Positions 21,866 through 33,165 of a stretch of DNA of 64,000 bases are shown here, in pieces. The position numbers and the translations under genes are program-made. Below the pieces are notes generated by a model, which worked only from the letters and a program-made list of their open reading frames with translations, was not told the origin of the DNA and made no database searches. Every line of letters begins with the position of its first letter. The stretch's first letter is position 1. Origin of the DNA: Cladocopium goreaui (taxonomy: Eukaryota; Sar; Dinophyceae; Suessiales; Symbiodiniaceae); contig CAMXCT020001700.1 of the NCBI GenBank assembly GCA_947184155.2, positions 1 through 64,000 on the forward strand, in the 5' to 3' direction.

Positions 21866-23859
21866 GCGAGTTGTGATCCCAAAGCAAACCAGCCAGCCCA
21901 ATGGAGTAGTTTGACGGAAAATCAAAGGGAAACCATGCCTTTTTTTGAATTGCTATTTACCCCACAATTTCAGCAGTTTCATTAATTTCTGAAGGTCAAC
22001 TGACAGTCAGGTAGACCAAGCGTGGAACTCAAACGTAACGTTTTCATGCGAAGAACAACCATTTTGAATCACTTTGATACAGACTTGGTGTCCATGAGTT
22101 TTAAGAACTCGGGGTGCAGCAACATACAAAGGACCACACCCACATGTTCCAACCTTAGCTATGCTGCAAGCCAATCAGCATGTAGCTGGATAGTTTCCAT
22201 GGTTTTCTTCCAATGCTGCTGGACATTTACCTTAAGCTATCAGAACCTTTCAACCAGTATGCCAATCACCCACCATCATGGGACTGCAGGAAACCTTCGA
22301 TTTGTCACCAACAAAATGGTGGTTTCCTAGGTACTATCTTTTTTCTTAAGCCAACAATAATAGGAGTGGACAATTGGTCATTGAACATGAGGATCCAACA
22401 TTGCCACATCAAACTGCCATTGCTCGTTTACTTTCTAGCTTTCTTCCCGCAATAGGTTAGTCTATGGTACACTCCCTGTTTCCTTCCATACTGCGTAGAG
22501 AAGCCTGGGATACCCCGCAAAACAGTTGTCAGGTATATACATATTGTGATGGTCAGTGTGTAGATTCTATATACCGTTGGGACAAAAACACGGACAAAAA
22601 CACCCATTGACCTACCTACCAATCACCGTTCAGTTGATTGGCTGACCCTGTTCACCTCATTGAAGCGTCTGTTTGTACTCCAAATAGCGCCCGACGGGTT
22701 CCTCGATGACTTGCAGGATGGGGGCAATGGCAACCCAAGACTAGTGGCGAAATGGGCTGTGAGCAAGCCAAAAATACGGTTCACTTATCTTTATAGGATG
22801 GTTTGAAGTAAAGACTTCAAGGGTTTTGCCAAAACTTGCAAAATAGTGATCTCCCGGTAATCAAATATTTGGTTGAAGGATTCCGAACAAAACAGTTTAA
22901 GGTTTAAACCCTTGGATGGAAGTCAACAAATTGTACCCAGAGAGCCACAAAATATGGATATCAGGCGTTCACCTGCAAACTTCAAATTAAATACCATCTG
23001 GCAATTCTACGAAGGCGGTGAAGCTGATGGCTGAAGTGAACCCATCTTCTCAACATGTTCCTGACAGGACACACCCAGCGAGAAGAGCTGCCGAACCTCG
23101 CTTAGCGAGGCCAGCATGCACTTCCTAAGATGCGTGCTGCGATTGATTCCAAGGTGTCAGGTCGACCACTCCGTCACAGAAATGATGGCATGTTGAAGAA
23201 TTGCATCATTCCAAAAAGAAATTGTTCATGGGATCCTGAAAAGGTTGCCATTCCAATGAGCGGGACATTACAAGGTGTACCCCATCCCGTCAAGATTGAA
23301 GTGGCTTCCAACTGCTGGACTATACCAAGTACCAACGGTTCTGCAACTTATGGCCGATCCCAGCGGATGTGACGTTGATGTTTGAACAAAAAATGTAGAG
23401 AAGAAAAGGTGACCTTTCAAGATCATTTAGAAATAACCTATACTGTCGCGATGATATGCAGTAAATAAACTGAAATTTGTATATATATATATACACATAT
23501 ACATATATACGACTATGATCAAATACGAAACATTGGCGAACAAAATGACCTGGCAAAAAACATCTGCGACCCCATGCGGCTGAAGCAACGGCGTGAAGCG
23601 ATGCACTCAGAGGAGATTCAGATGTAGTAGCTAGTCACTATCTCAGGCGAAAGCACGGCTTTTGCAGACAGCAAACTTTTACACCGAAATTTGTATACGG
23701 TCTGGACATTGTCAAAACAAAACACACACGAGTTTGTGGATAAATCCGGCGGCTGAAACTCTGAGACTGCTGAATCGAATGGCAGCTCGGCTCATTACAC
23801 GCGGCCAGGGGACAATCAGCTTCTGAGCGCAAATCATCAGGCGGCACATGCTTCTGAAC
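21866..23859. other. No gene recognised
   Basis: About 2 kb of unique-looking DNA with a (TA)n/(CATA)n microsatellite at 23479-23512. A plus-strand frame at 23130-23372 has no recognisable features. Introns or 3' flank of the minus-strand gene at 23.9-24.9 kb may lie here. Confidence 0.4.
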
Positions 23860-24875
23860 CTGGGAAACAATGGAAAGCTGCAACCCTGCTCCACATGTGT
23901 CCTCTCTAGTTTCTTCATCTGGAAATTTGTTACAAACAGCGTACGCATTCCAGCAGTAAGTTGTGATGCTCAAATGTTTGCATCGTTTGATGGCACATCC
24001 AGACAAACTGTCGGCAATACTGACTTCACTGCAGCTAAAGCACACGGCGAACAGTTTCTGGCACTGGCTCTTCCAAAATAGTTTCATTTTCCGACTCTTC
24101 ATCACGGAGAATCCTTAGAGACGAAATAATGGCATGCAGGAAATGAAAGATATAGGAAGGGCAGAGAAAGGTCGCCGTGTAACGGTTAGGTTGATGATAG
24201 GACGATGCCAGTGGCATCAGACACGATAAGGCCGATTCCCAAATTAATGCTCGCTCGTATCCATACTGTCCATGCTTCCGACATGTCCCAAATTTTGCGA
24301 GTGACGTGCGGCGATCCAATGCGGGCTGCTCAAGAGAGCGAGGATCTTCCTGGAGCAATGTGCTTGGTTTCACTGCCACAAGCTGAAAGGCAGGACAAGA
24401 AACCAAAGTGAAAGCAAAGGGAAATGAAAGCATCTCTTCCTAATTATTATTAAGGAAAAGAAGTAAGAACGAAAGCGATATTAATATATATCCGTATGTC
24501 TTCTTAGATTTTCTCGAAACTAAAAAGAAAGGAAAGTGAAGGTTGATTCAAAGGAATGGAAATCTATCTAATGCTTTTGCGTTTTCAAGTTTCAAAGGCA
24601 AAGCAGCAGAATGTAGATCCTTACTTGAGAAATGTGGCTTGGATTCCCCAAACCTGGTCGTCCACAACTTTCTCCTTGAAGCGTCCTCTCGACTTCTTCG
24701 GGGGTCATACAAATCAGTGTAGTAGCTGTGCTTCATTGTCGAAAAGCAAATTTCATCCATGAACCCAATGTCCTTTGCCGTCGCGTGCACAAAGCGGCAG
24801 CGACTTCCTCTTCGGCAGTCTCCTCTGGAGAAATCCCTGCACTTAACGGATTTCTTGACGCGATTGCGATCCAAC
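23860..24875 (-). CDS. CCCH zinc-finger protein, partial, spliced
   Basis: The exon at 24625-24875 follows a pyrimidine-rich acceptor and ends at a consensus donor (GTAAGG at 24624). It encodes KCRDFSRGDCRRGSRCRFVH, a C-x7-C-x5-C-x3-H finger of the RNA-binding CCCH class, then a basic and acidic tail (DPRRSREDASRRK). A second clean exon at 23860-24028 (acceptor ctgcag, donor CAG|GTTCAG) encodes SEVSIADSLSGCAIKRCKH and KFPDEETREDTCGAG. Protein-like sequence between them (RRTSLAKFGTCRKHGQYGY at about 24,300; DEESENETILEEPVPE at about 24,080) probably represents further exons, but phases were not reconciled. An RNA-binding role is inferred from the finger alone. The upstream end is unknown; the two exons could belong to different genes. 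Confidence 0.5.
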
Positions 24876-25085
24876 CTCGGGAAAGGGAGACATAGAAGGA
24901 AACGGAAAGTAACAGAGAAAGAGAGAGGGATAGAAACAGTGGAGGAGCGAGAAACACAGGGCAATGCAGCACCAGGAAAAGATGAGAAAGCAAAGTCCAT
25001 CAAGACATGTCACTTCAAGCGGGCAAACATTCAAAGGTTGTGCCAACGAGAAAATCTGTAAAGATTGTGTTAAGATGGAACAGCA

Positions 25086-26399
25086 TCAGTAAATCACACA
25101 TCCGTCCGTGCTGAACTGTGGGATGGGGGTCGTGAAGTTTCGACCGAGCTTCTGATTCCACGCCTTGTCATAGCGATTGTTAAACCTGCATCAAACAAGG
25201 AAAGCAAGGAAAAGATAAGTGACAGACAGAAAGGCAGACAGCAAGATTATGCGCAGCCCATGCTGGGAACGCCGAGTCGCAACCAATTCAATTAACGCAA
25301 TGAACGCTAGAAAAAAAATCTATGGTTTTTATTGAAAGAAAGAAAGAAAGCAAGAAAGAAAGACACGCATCAGGATCTGGCATTCTTTCTGGCATTCTAT
25401 CTGACATTCTATCTGGCATTCTATCTGGCATTCTTTCTGGCATACTATCTGGTATTCTATCTGGAAATCTATCTGGCATTCTATCTGACATTCTATTTGG
25501 AATTCTATCTGGCATTCTTTCTGGCATTCTTTCTGGCATTCTATCTGGCATTCTATCTTGCATTCTATCTTGCATTCTATCTGACATTCTATCTGACATT
25601 CTATCTGGCCTTGAGATCCGGCAGTGCCGACTGGGATGTGGAGCTCGCCGTTCAGGCCGGGTAGTGCCCACTGAGATCGAGAGCTCGCGGTTGAGGTCCG
25701 GCGTTGTTGACTGGGATCGGGAGCTCGCTGTTGAGGTCCGGCAGTGCCCACTGGGATCTGGAGCTCGCGGTTGAGGTCCGGCGTTGCCCACTGGGATCTG
25801 GAGCTCGCCGTTGTGGTCCGGCGTTGCCCACTGGGATCTGGAGCTCGCCGTTGAGGTCCGGCAGTGCCCACCCCCCTCCGTCCCCCCCGCGCAGCCATGG
25901 TAAAATCTAGTAACCCTCACCTGGCAGGTGGAGAAATAAGTCCAACGTTTCCGGTCATGGCAACAGGCCACATAAACTGAGAAAAGCCAAAAAAGAAATC
26001 AGAAGACTATCTTCCAGAACGAAAATATTGACAACAATCAGGTACACATGAAACCGTTACTTCTGATCTCACACACAATCCAAAGCACCCTTTTGAAACA
26101 AGGCTTCGCGATGTCGTCCCCTTCTTGCAGTCATCCTGCGGCAATGGCCTCGCAGAGCGATATGCTTGGAAATGGGAAAGATCACAGTTAAGTCCCACAA
26201 ACAAGACGTGTGAGAAGGAGAGACCGAATACAGTTAATAGAGATGAAGCTGGAGTGGGTTCTCGGGTCCGGGGTCTGAATCGTGATCACACCAGGTCCAA
26301 AAAAAAATAGCGCAACAAGACCGCGACGGTATGTTTAATGGAACCCATTTCTTTGAGGGCGACATCTGACAGAACAGCTTCACCCATTTGCAGCAAGAC
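25086..26399 (-). CDS. Spliced gene of unknown function, partial
   Basis: Four exon-like blocks with good splice signals: 26322-26399 (LLQMGEAVLSDVALKEMGSI), about 26085-26166 (HIALRGHCRRMTARRGRHR), 25922-25977 (acceptor ttttctcag, donor CAG|GTGAGG), and 25086-25185 (acceptor tttgatgcag) ending in TGA. The first two join in phase 0. The last two join in phase as PPAR|FNNRYDKAWNQKLGRNF and end FSTDGCVIY. The join between the second and third block is uncertain: the alternative frame reads CCHDRKRWTYFSTC. I do not recognise the protein. The 0.7-kb intron before the last exon is filled with the tandem repeats described separately. Confidence 0.4.
25377..25612. repeat. 12-bp minisatellite (ctatctggcatt), about 19 units
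   Basis: Near-perfect 12-bp units with t/a variants, lying in the predicted last intron of the minus-strand gene. Repetitive peptides in all frames (IECQ, DRMP) are shadows. A short (gaaa)n run precedes it at 25335-25362. Confidence 0.85.
25617..25870. repeat. Tandem repeat, 42-bp unit, about six copies
   Basis: Units contain cccactgggatctggagc and cgttgaggtccgg; intronic in the gene model at 25086-26399. Confidence 0.85.
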
Positions 26400-26838
26400 C
26401 TACAGGTCTACCAAAAGAGACACGAACAAGTGAATACATGTCAATTGCAAACCCGTCGGAAACCAGGCACCGTCCACGAGATGAATCAGGAAGAATGCGC
26501 CTCAGCAGGACGAAGCGTGTGAATGCAACGGCAAACACAATGAAGACAAAACCATAAACCAATGACATGCCTCCTCAACCACAACCCTTGATGGCGAGAG
26601 CGAAAGAAACAGAAAGCACCCTATCTGTGGCCAAACCTAGCATAAGAAGTTACGAGTACTTTCCAGACACAGGTGTGGTTCACCAAAGCAAGAATCCTAA
26701 ATCGAAGATTCATCATTGGTGACCTTTCTTCGAGTGATCCCCACCATGAATGTCATACAGATTTTGACATTCTTTCTGGCAAAACTTTCTGGCAGGGAAG
26801 AGGAGGAGAGGACAACTCTGATGAAATCTAGAGACCTT

Positions 26839-27363
26839 CACGGTTCGGGTTCCACGGTTCCACGGTTGAACCGTGGAAACGTGGGCCACGGTTCGAGCTC
26901 CACGGTTTCACGGTTTCCACGGTTGAGTTCCACGGTTCACGGTTGGAGAGTGCCCGGCTCCGCCCTTCTCTGCTTTTCATGCTTTTGCTTTTTTCTTGGA
27001 TGTGCGTTTGGGCTGCCATCAAATATTAGCTGTAAAAACCAGAACATAGAAATAAGGATGAACATCATACACGTGTCAATACAATGACTGCCGCACAAGT
27101 TAAATTCGGCAATTTGTGGAGGGGACCCTTCTTTGAACTTCAAATTGCCTTTTTTAGTAAAGAAAGTTGTCAAAAACTGGTCCGTTTGGGAAACTATGTT
27201 TTTCTCAAATCCTGATCTAAAAGTTATTGACATATTACTTTTTTGTTTAAGGGTGTTTGCGTGTAATTTCTTCTCTTCCTCCTCATGCTTTTTCTGCTTT
27301 TGCTTTTTTCTTGGATATGTGTTTGGGCTGCCACTACTACGACGGCGACTACTACGACTAGTA

Positions 27364-27395
<32 letters not shown>

Positions 27396-27474
27396 ACTGC
27401 TACTGCTACTGCTGCTGCTACTGCTACTTCTACTGCTACAACAACTATACTACTACGACTAGTACTACGACTAG

Positions 27475-27532
<58 letters not shown>

Positions 27533-27605
27533 GGCCGGTCAGCCGGTCGGCCGGTCGGCCAACCGGGCCGGCCGGTCAGCCGGCCGGTCAGCCGGCCGGT
27601 CAGCC
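26839..27605. repeat. Segmental duplication, unit A
   Basis: Begins cacggttcgggttccacg and includes palindromic CCACGG repeats, about 400 bp of unique sequence (from ggttggagagtgcccgg at 26941), an ACT array (27331-27532) and a CCGGTC array. It repeats as unit B at 28333-29050, offset 1,494 bp at its start and 1,450 bp at its end. Confidence 0.85.
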
Positions 27606-28060
27606 CGTACTACTACTAGTACTAGTACTACTACTGCGACTCCTACTACAACAAGTAGTACTAGCACTAGTACTAGTACTAGCACTAGTACCACTAGTAC
27701 TACTAGTACTACTAGCACTACTAGTACTACTGCTACTACTACTACTACTACCACCACTACTACTACCACCACTACCACCACTACCACCACTACTACCACT
27801 ACCACTACCACTACCACTACCACTACCACTACCACCACTACCACCACTACTACCACTACCACTACCACTACCACTACCACTACCACTACGACTACGACTA
27901 CCACTACCACTACCACTACCACTACCACTACCACTACCACTACCACTACCACTACCACTACCACTACCACTACCACTACTACTACTACTACTACTACTGG
28001 TACTGGTACTGGTACTGGTACTGGTAGTGGTACTGGTACTCGTACTCGTACTAGTACTAG

Positions 28061-28106
<46 letters not shown>
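27606..28106. repeat. 500-bp ACT / ACTACC trinucleotide array
   Basis: Almost uninterrupted trinucleotide array of ACT with long ACC-interspersed stretches and a few ggtactggt variants. Frames give poly-Thr, poly-Val or poly-Ser/Gly and are not genes. Confidence 0.95.
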
Positions 28107-28107
<1 letters not shown>

Positions 28108-28432
28108 GAACCGTGGAACCGTGTGCCACGGTTCGGGCTCCACGGTTTCACAATTGAACCGTGCAACCGTGGGCCACGGTTTGGGGGCCACGGTTTGGGC
28201 TCCACGGTTCGGGCTCCACGGTTTCACAGTTGAACCGTGGAACCGTACGCCCGTCCGCCACGGTTCAACCGTGGAACCGTACGCCGCGGTTCGGGCTCCA
28301 CGGTTCCACGGTTGAACCGTGGAACCGTGTGTCACGGTTCGGGTTCCACGGTTCCACGGTTGAACCGTGGAAACGTGGGCCACGGTTCGAGCTCCACGGT
28401 TTCCACGGTTGAGTTCCACGGTTCACGGTTGG
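28107..28432. repeat. Palindromic CCACGG minisatellite
   Basis: Units of ccacggttcgggctccacgg alternate with the near-perfect palindrome ccacggttgaaccgtgg, so each unit can form a hairpin or cruciform. A shorter array of the same kind lies at 26839-26945. Confidence 0.85.
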
Positions 28433-28948
28433 AGAGTGCCCGGCTCCGCCCTTCTCTGCTTTTCATGCTTTTGCTTTTTTCTTGGATGTGCGTTTGGGCT
28501 GCCATCAAATATTAGCTGCAGAAACCAGGACATAGAAATAAGGATGAACATCATACACGTGTCAATACAATGACTGCCGCACAAGTTAAATTCGGCAATT
28601 TCTGGAGGGGACCCTTCTTTGAACTTCAAATTGCCTTTTTTAGTAAAGAAAGTTGTCAAAAACTGGTCCGTTTGGGAAACTATGTTTTTCTCAAATCTAA
28701 AAGTTATTGACATATTACTTTTTTGTTTAAGGGTGTTTGCGTGTAATTTCTTCTCTTCCTCCTCATGCTTTTTCTGCTTTTGCTTTTTTCTTGGATATGT
28801 GTTTGGGCTGCCACTACTACGACGGCGACTACTACGACTAGTACTACTACTACTGCTGCTGCTGCTGCTACTGCTACTGCTACTGCTGCTGCTACTGCTA
28901 CTTCTACTGCTACAACAACTATACTACTACGACTAGTACTACGACTAG

Positions 28949-28982
<34 letters not shown>

Positions 28983-29050
28983 GGCCGGTCAGCCGGTCGG
29001 CCGGTCGGCCAACCGGGCCGGCCGGTCAGCCGGCCGGTCAGCCGGCCGGT
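28333..29050. repeat. Segmental duplication, unit B
   Basis: Second copy of 26839-27605. Compared with unit A it has a shorter ACT array (28813-28982), an 8-bp loss in the CCACGG part and a 7-bp loss near 28698, so the copies are recent but not identical. Confidence 0.85.
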
Positions 29051-29332
29051 CAGCCGGCCAGCCGGTTGGCCGGTCGGTCAACCGGTTGGCCGGCCGGCCA
29101 GCCGGTTGGCCGGTCGGTCGGCGGTTGGCCGGTCAGCCGGTCGGCCGGTCGGCCGGTCGGCCAACCGGGCCGGTTGGTCGGCCGGCCGGTCAGCCGGCCG
29201 CCCGGTTGGCCGGTCGGTCAGCCGGTTGGCCGGTCGGTCGGCGGTTGGCCGGTCAGCCGGTTGGCCGGTCGGCCAACCGGGCCCGGTCAACCAGGCCGGT
29301 CAGCCCGGTTGCCCGGTCACCGGTCAAAACCC
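28982..29332. repeat. CCGGTC / CCGGTTGG minisatellite
   Basis: About 350 bp of ccggtcagccgg, ccggttggccgg and ccggtcggtcgg variants with almost every unit self-complementary. Related to 1205-1515. Confidence 0.85.
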
Positions 29333-29517
29333 CCCTGGTACCGCCCTTCTGGTCATATCCCCATATCAAACATTATCAAACTATTCAATTTATATATGTG
29401 TTTATATGTTATGTCAATTTATGTCAATTTCACCGAAAAACTCACCATCAACTTCCGAATTAGGACTCGACTCAGTGCGTTCCTCCTTGCCATGGCAAAA
29501 TCATCCTGTGTCACCAC

Positions 29518-29630
29518 CTTGCGATGGCCTGGGTGTCGCACCCTCTTTTCAGGCACCAGCTCTGCCTCCAAAGCGCAGCGTTCGCAACTGCCTCAGCGAA
29601 CAATCCGTGCCTACTGCAATCATAGGCAAG
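29518..29630 (-). CDS. Candidate exon, possibly 3' part of the SET gene
   Basis: Acceptor acttacag and donor GCAAG|GTGG bound a 113-nt open block encoding LAYDCSRHGLFAEAVANAAL and KRGCDTQAIAR. The alanine-rich helix pattern resembles a TPR helix pair, and SMYD proteins carry C-terminal TPR-like helices, so it may continue the gene at 29972-32098. An alternative plus-strand exon ending at a GTAAGT (29633) uses the same DNA; the minus reading fits the strand of all neighbours better. Confidence 0.35.
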
Positions 29631-29971
29631 CTGTAAGTCCCCCGGCTTTACTCGGAAAATCATCGAACTAAAATGCGGGAGTTTCCAGATTTTCCAGTCA
29701 TCAGAAGTCTATGTTTGACAAAGTCAGGTCGTTCACAACAGAAAACAACAAACCTGGAGGAAACATGCCTAAGACTTGGATGGGTCCATTTGTTCCACTA
29801 ATCCCAACATCGCCGAAATCTGTCGCCCAGGCACAAGAGAACTGAAATGTGCCAGACAGGCGCTGGCGTCGCACATGTCGCGGCCTCATCAAGGCCATCA
29901 ATTTTAGTCATTGGAACAACTTTGAGTCGGTATGCTGAACTGGGTCCATGACTGGAAGGGGGAAACATACC

Positions 29972-32098
29972 TCAGTCGTTCAGCATTTTTCCAAGTCCTT
30001 CAGACATTCCTTGCACAAGTCCCTTTTTCTGAGCCCAGGACGACATCAACAACTCCTGTCCAAACAGAAATGACCCTCTGGACCCTCTGGACCCTCTGGA
30101 CCCTCTGGTACTCAAACATGGCTGGTTCGATGATTTTCCCAGCTAGTGAGGTTCCCAGCCATGGTATATGCCAAGGCATCAGCAGCTGCTGCACCTCTCC
30201 GGCTGCGATGGGCCGTGCTGCCCTCAGGATCAAGAAATCACCGAGAAAGTGCTCCTGCACCTGAGCCAAGGATGGCCGATGGGAGATGGGAAATGAACCA
30301 TGCAAGTTTGCAAATGATCTTGAGCCATATCCATCTGTTCACATGTACACCGGGGTTGGCACTGGGAGGAAAAAAATACGAAGTACATGCAGCCCAAGCC
30401 AAAGATCTTGCAAACTTTGAGGACCATCTGTTGAGCCATCTTTGGGAGGTAGAACCAAGGCTCCGACGTTCGGGAGGCAAGAATGGTTGATCAAACTGCA
30501 TAGAGGCCACACCCCACACCTGGCTTTCAGGGAGTCAAATGGTTTGGAAGCGTCTCGTGGAAAAGTAATTCACAACAGACCGGTGTCAGTCAGATTAACC
30601 AAGCTGGCTCAGGGCGCAACAAAGCTGCTTCTTCTGCAAAACCTTGCCCATTCAGAGAATCCCTTGCCAGGCTATTGAATTGCAAGACCTCGGCTGTCAG
30701 AAACTTTGATGCTCCAAAGTTTGACCATTTCGTATCGGATCAACTTCCCGGACCAACCTTAGGGCACCAGGCCTTCGCCACTTTCTTGGCGTCCACGGAC
30801 CTCTGATGTTGCACTGTCCTGTCGATTAGCCAAGCAGCTGAGAGCTTGCAGGAACTTGTGGCGTTCCATGTTGTTGATGCCAAAAATGCATGTCTTGATC
30901 AGCAAAACGGATGCGGTGTGTCCATCAAATACGATGGCGTTCCCTCCCAACAGGAGGTTCCAAATTCGACCCCACAACCGACGGGTAGGATCAAGAATTT
31001 CACTCCTGCAAGAATTATATAGACATTCAACGCAAAAAATGACCGAAACCATCTGTAGTTGACAGCACCAAAAAAAAAAGTTTGAGATCAAATCTCGCAA
31101 TTCAACTTGGCTGAATTTCATGAAATTCCCTGGATCCTAAAGTTTTTAACTCTCCACAATCCCATTCTCATGGTTTCCAGCCTTGGACCACGCGTCCAAC
31201 TCTGCAACTTCATTTCCTGGATGTGCATGGATCACGGGGGTGAACGCAACATCAAGAAGTCATGCCTAAGTCATGCCTTTTGGTCTTCCCCCATTGTGAA
31301 CGCAAGCGTCAAAATAACCCTTTCCAAATCAGAACCTTTCACTTTCACCCGTTTTTCTCTTCCCTGTGCTTTGTACAGTAGGTCATATCTAAGTGTGGTG
31401 GTGGTGCCGCCATGTTTTTTGTGTTGGCTCTACCTTCTACACCGAATCTTTAGACATTCGAACTCGGCTGAGAAGCCAGCGGTTTCTGTGACGAATCTCG
31501 TGCCATCAGACCCTGCAGGGCTGGTGATCCGTGTCCTCATCAAGACACCATCCAGGCATCTATGAAAAATGTTGGCAATCTCCAAGCCATTGGATATGTA
31601 CAAAAAATGGAGATATTAATGGGGAACATTGAAATTCAATCAGTGCCTATCACAGTTTAAGTTGTTGCTTCACGTCCCCAGCTTTGGTTTTATCCCTAGC
31701 CCCATCTTTCATTGGTGAGCATCTGTATTTTTGCTGGCCTACATGCCCCGAGTCAGTGAAATATGTTCCAACGCCCTGCATGCTTTAATTTTGGTGAAAC
31801 CCGACGGCCTTGCAAAGACATGAAGCGGTTGAAATCCTCCTGTGGCTGAAGCCAAATGATCAAACTGCTGAAACGCCATGAAGTCAATCCAAATTGGATT
31901 TGGTACCAGTTTTCAAGACATTTTCAGATGGGAGAGATCTCAAACTCTATATTGGCTCCCTGATCCTCACATTGACCACTGGTGAATTCTGTAGAATATG
32001 GCTGATATGGGCATCAACACCATGGTCCCCTAACAGACAAAAAGCGGGTGAATCCAACCGTCCTCTGGAACGGATCGCAGCTTCTTGACGGTTGCTTC
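29972..32098 (-). CDS. SET-domain protein, SMYD-like, spliced
   Basis: Exons joined in phase: 31434-31559 (ends AEFECLKIRCRR), 30801-31005 (SEILDPTRRLWGRIWNLL; NNMERHKFLQALSCLAN), 30600-30688 (VLQFNSLARDSLNGQGFAEE), 30456-30519 (CGVWPLCSLINHSCLPNVGA) and 30195-30260 (FLGDFLILRAARPIAAGE). NHSCxPN and the later RAARxIxxGE are the two signature blocks of SET methyltransferases, with the spacing of the SMYD family; ECLK before DPTRRL also fits. Likely upstream exons are 31809-31867 (donor GC) and 32039-32098; a possible last exon at 29972-30028 ends in TGA. Expected activity is lysine methylation of a protein using S-adenosylmethionine. No MYND zinc cluster was found, and the tyrosine block after GE is not located, so the C-terminal SET half is incomplete here. 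Same strand as its neighbours. Confidence 0.65.
30069..30112. repeat. 12-bp tandem repeat (gaccctctg)
   Basis: Four units of gaccctctg+gac in a predicted intron of the SET gene; the final unit ends accctctggta, matching the terminal repeat of the MITE at 32642-32752. Confidence 0.7.
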
Positions 32099-32224
32099 CT
32101 GCAAACCAGATGCTGACCCAATCACGAAGGGCTCGCACCTCGCCGAGGGCCCATCTTGTGGCGTCTATGAAGCATACAACCTTGTCGGTAACCTTGTCCT
32201 AACAAGTTCCAAGATTTATAAGTT

Positions 32225-32480
32225 CATGCATATATCTATGCATGGAACGCATGGATCTGCACAATTTTGCAGACGTGCGGAACGTGCAAGCTAAGGAAAG
32301 TATGGATGCATGGAACAATGGGTGTCAGGAACCATAGGCGCATGCATGGACGCATGAACATCTGGATGCAGCATGGAGCTAGAGATGTCTACGATGCACA
32401 AAACCATGGACACATGGAACATCATGGAACTATGGATGCATAGGATGCATGAAATTATGGGCCAAAACATGAAAGACGTG
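32225..32480. repeat. Degenerate ATGGA/ATGCATGG-rich stretch
   Basis: Imperfect repeats of gcatggaac and gcatggatg over about 250 bp; no gene recognised. Confidence 0.5.
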
Positions 32481-32641
32481 CTAAAAACTGGATGGTTTTC
32501 TATGGTTTCCCAAGATGTTCCTCAAACAAGCTCCGACCAGGCGCGATCCCCCCCGTTGAGGGCACACGAAAAGGATCTCCCCTTCTTTGGCTGAGGCCGA
32601 AAGGAACAACCTCAACGAGTGGTTGTTATATATGGACCAGC

Positions 32642-32752
32642 TACCCTCTGGTAATTTAAGATAGCTATTGAAAATGACCATTTATAGTATATAGTGAATT
32701 TTCCCATTAAAAATTGTAATTTTCCATAGTTATGTTAGTTTACCAGAGGGTA
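32642..32752. mobile_element. 111-bp MITE with perfect 13-bp terminal inverted repeats
   Basis: The left end TACCCTCTGGTAA (32642-32654) is the exact reverse complement of the right end TTACCAGAGGGTA (32740-32752). The interior is AT-rich with no frame. If the outer TA on each side is the target duplication, the insertion would fit the Tc1/mariner habit; that is inference. Single copies of the end motif occur at about 38060, 45316 and 58206. Confidence 0.75.
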
Positions 32753-33165
32753 TATGCAGCTATTTGATGAAATCCATTTGGGTAGGTGGTTGGACTTGTG
32801 ACTTATGTGTAGGGCATCTGCTCACTTCAAAACATATTCTCAGTGGTTCTTCCTCTACTATCTGTTGGTCTTGGGTAGTGGACCCTACTTGCAACTATCA
32901 TAGGCCCAGGCCCACTATTGCAGGAATCAAACGATGTTTCTGTAGTAAATTCATCATTGGAAGGTGCTTTGATTCTTCTGTGGTGGTCATGTGGGATTTT
33001 TGGTTGTGGGTCAAAACCCTCATACCCTAGTGACCATCCCAACAATGCAGAAACTAGACCAGTCATATGCAGGTTTCCATCAATGAAGGGACCCAATCAT
33101 CCAAGTCATCAGACCATTTTAGTAGTTTTAGACGCAACGCCCACCATTTGCCCCACAGTTTACAT

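Noticed and set aside
27285-28205. Long poly-Thr, poly-Val and poly-Ser/Gly frames
   Set aside because: Direct translation of a trinucleotide array; open in several frames on both strands.
29400-29632. Plus-strand exon ending at a GTAAGT donor
   Set aside because: The same DNA read on the minus strand has a better acceptor-donor pair and agrees with the strand of all neighbours; kept only as the alternative.
30315-30335. cttgagcca, reverse complement of the spliced-leader end
   Set aside because: Only nine bases match, which is expected by chance in 64 kb; no intact spliced-leader gene or relict was found outside the PGK flanks.
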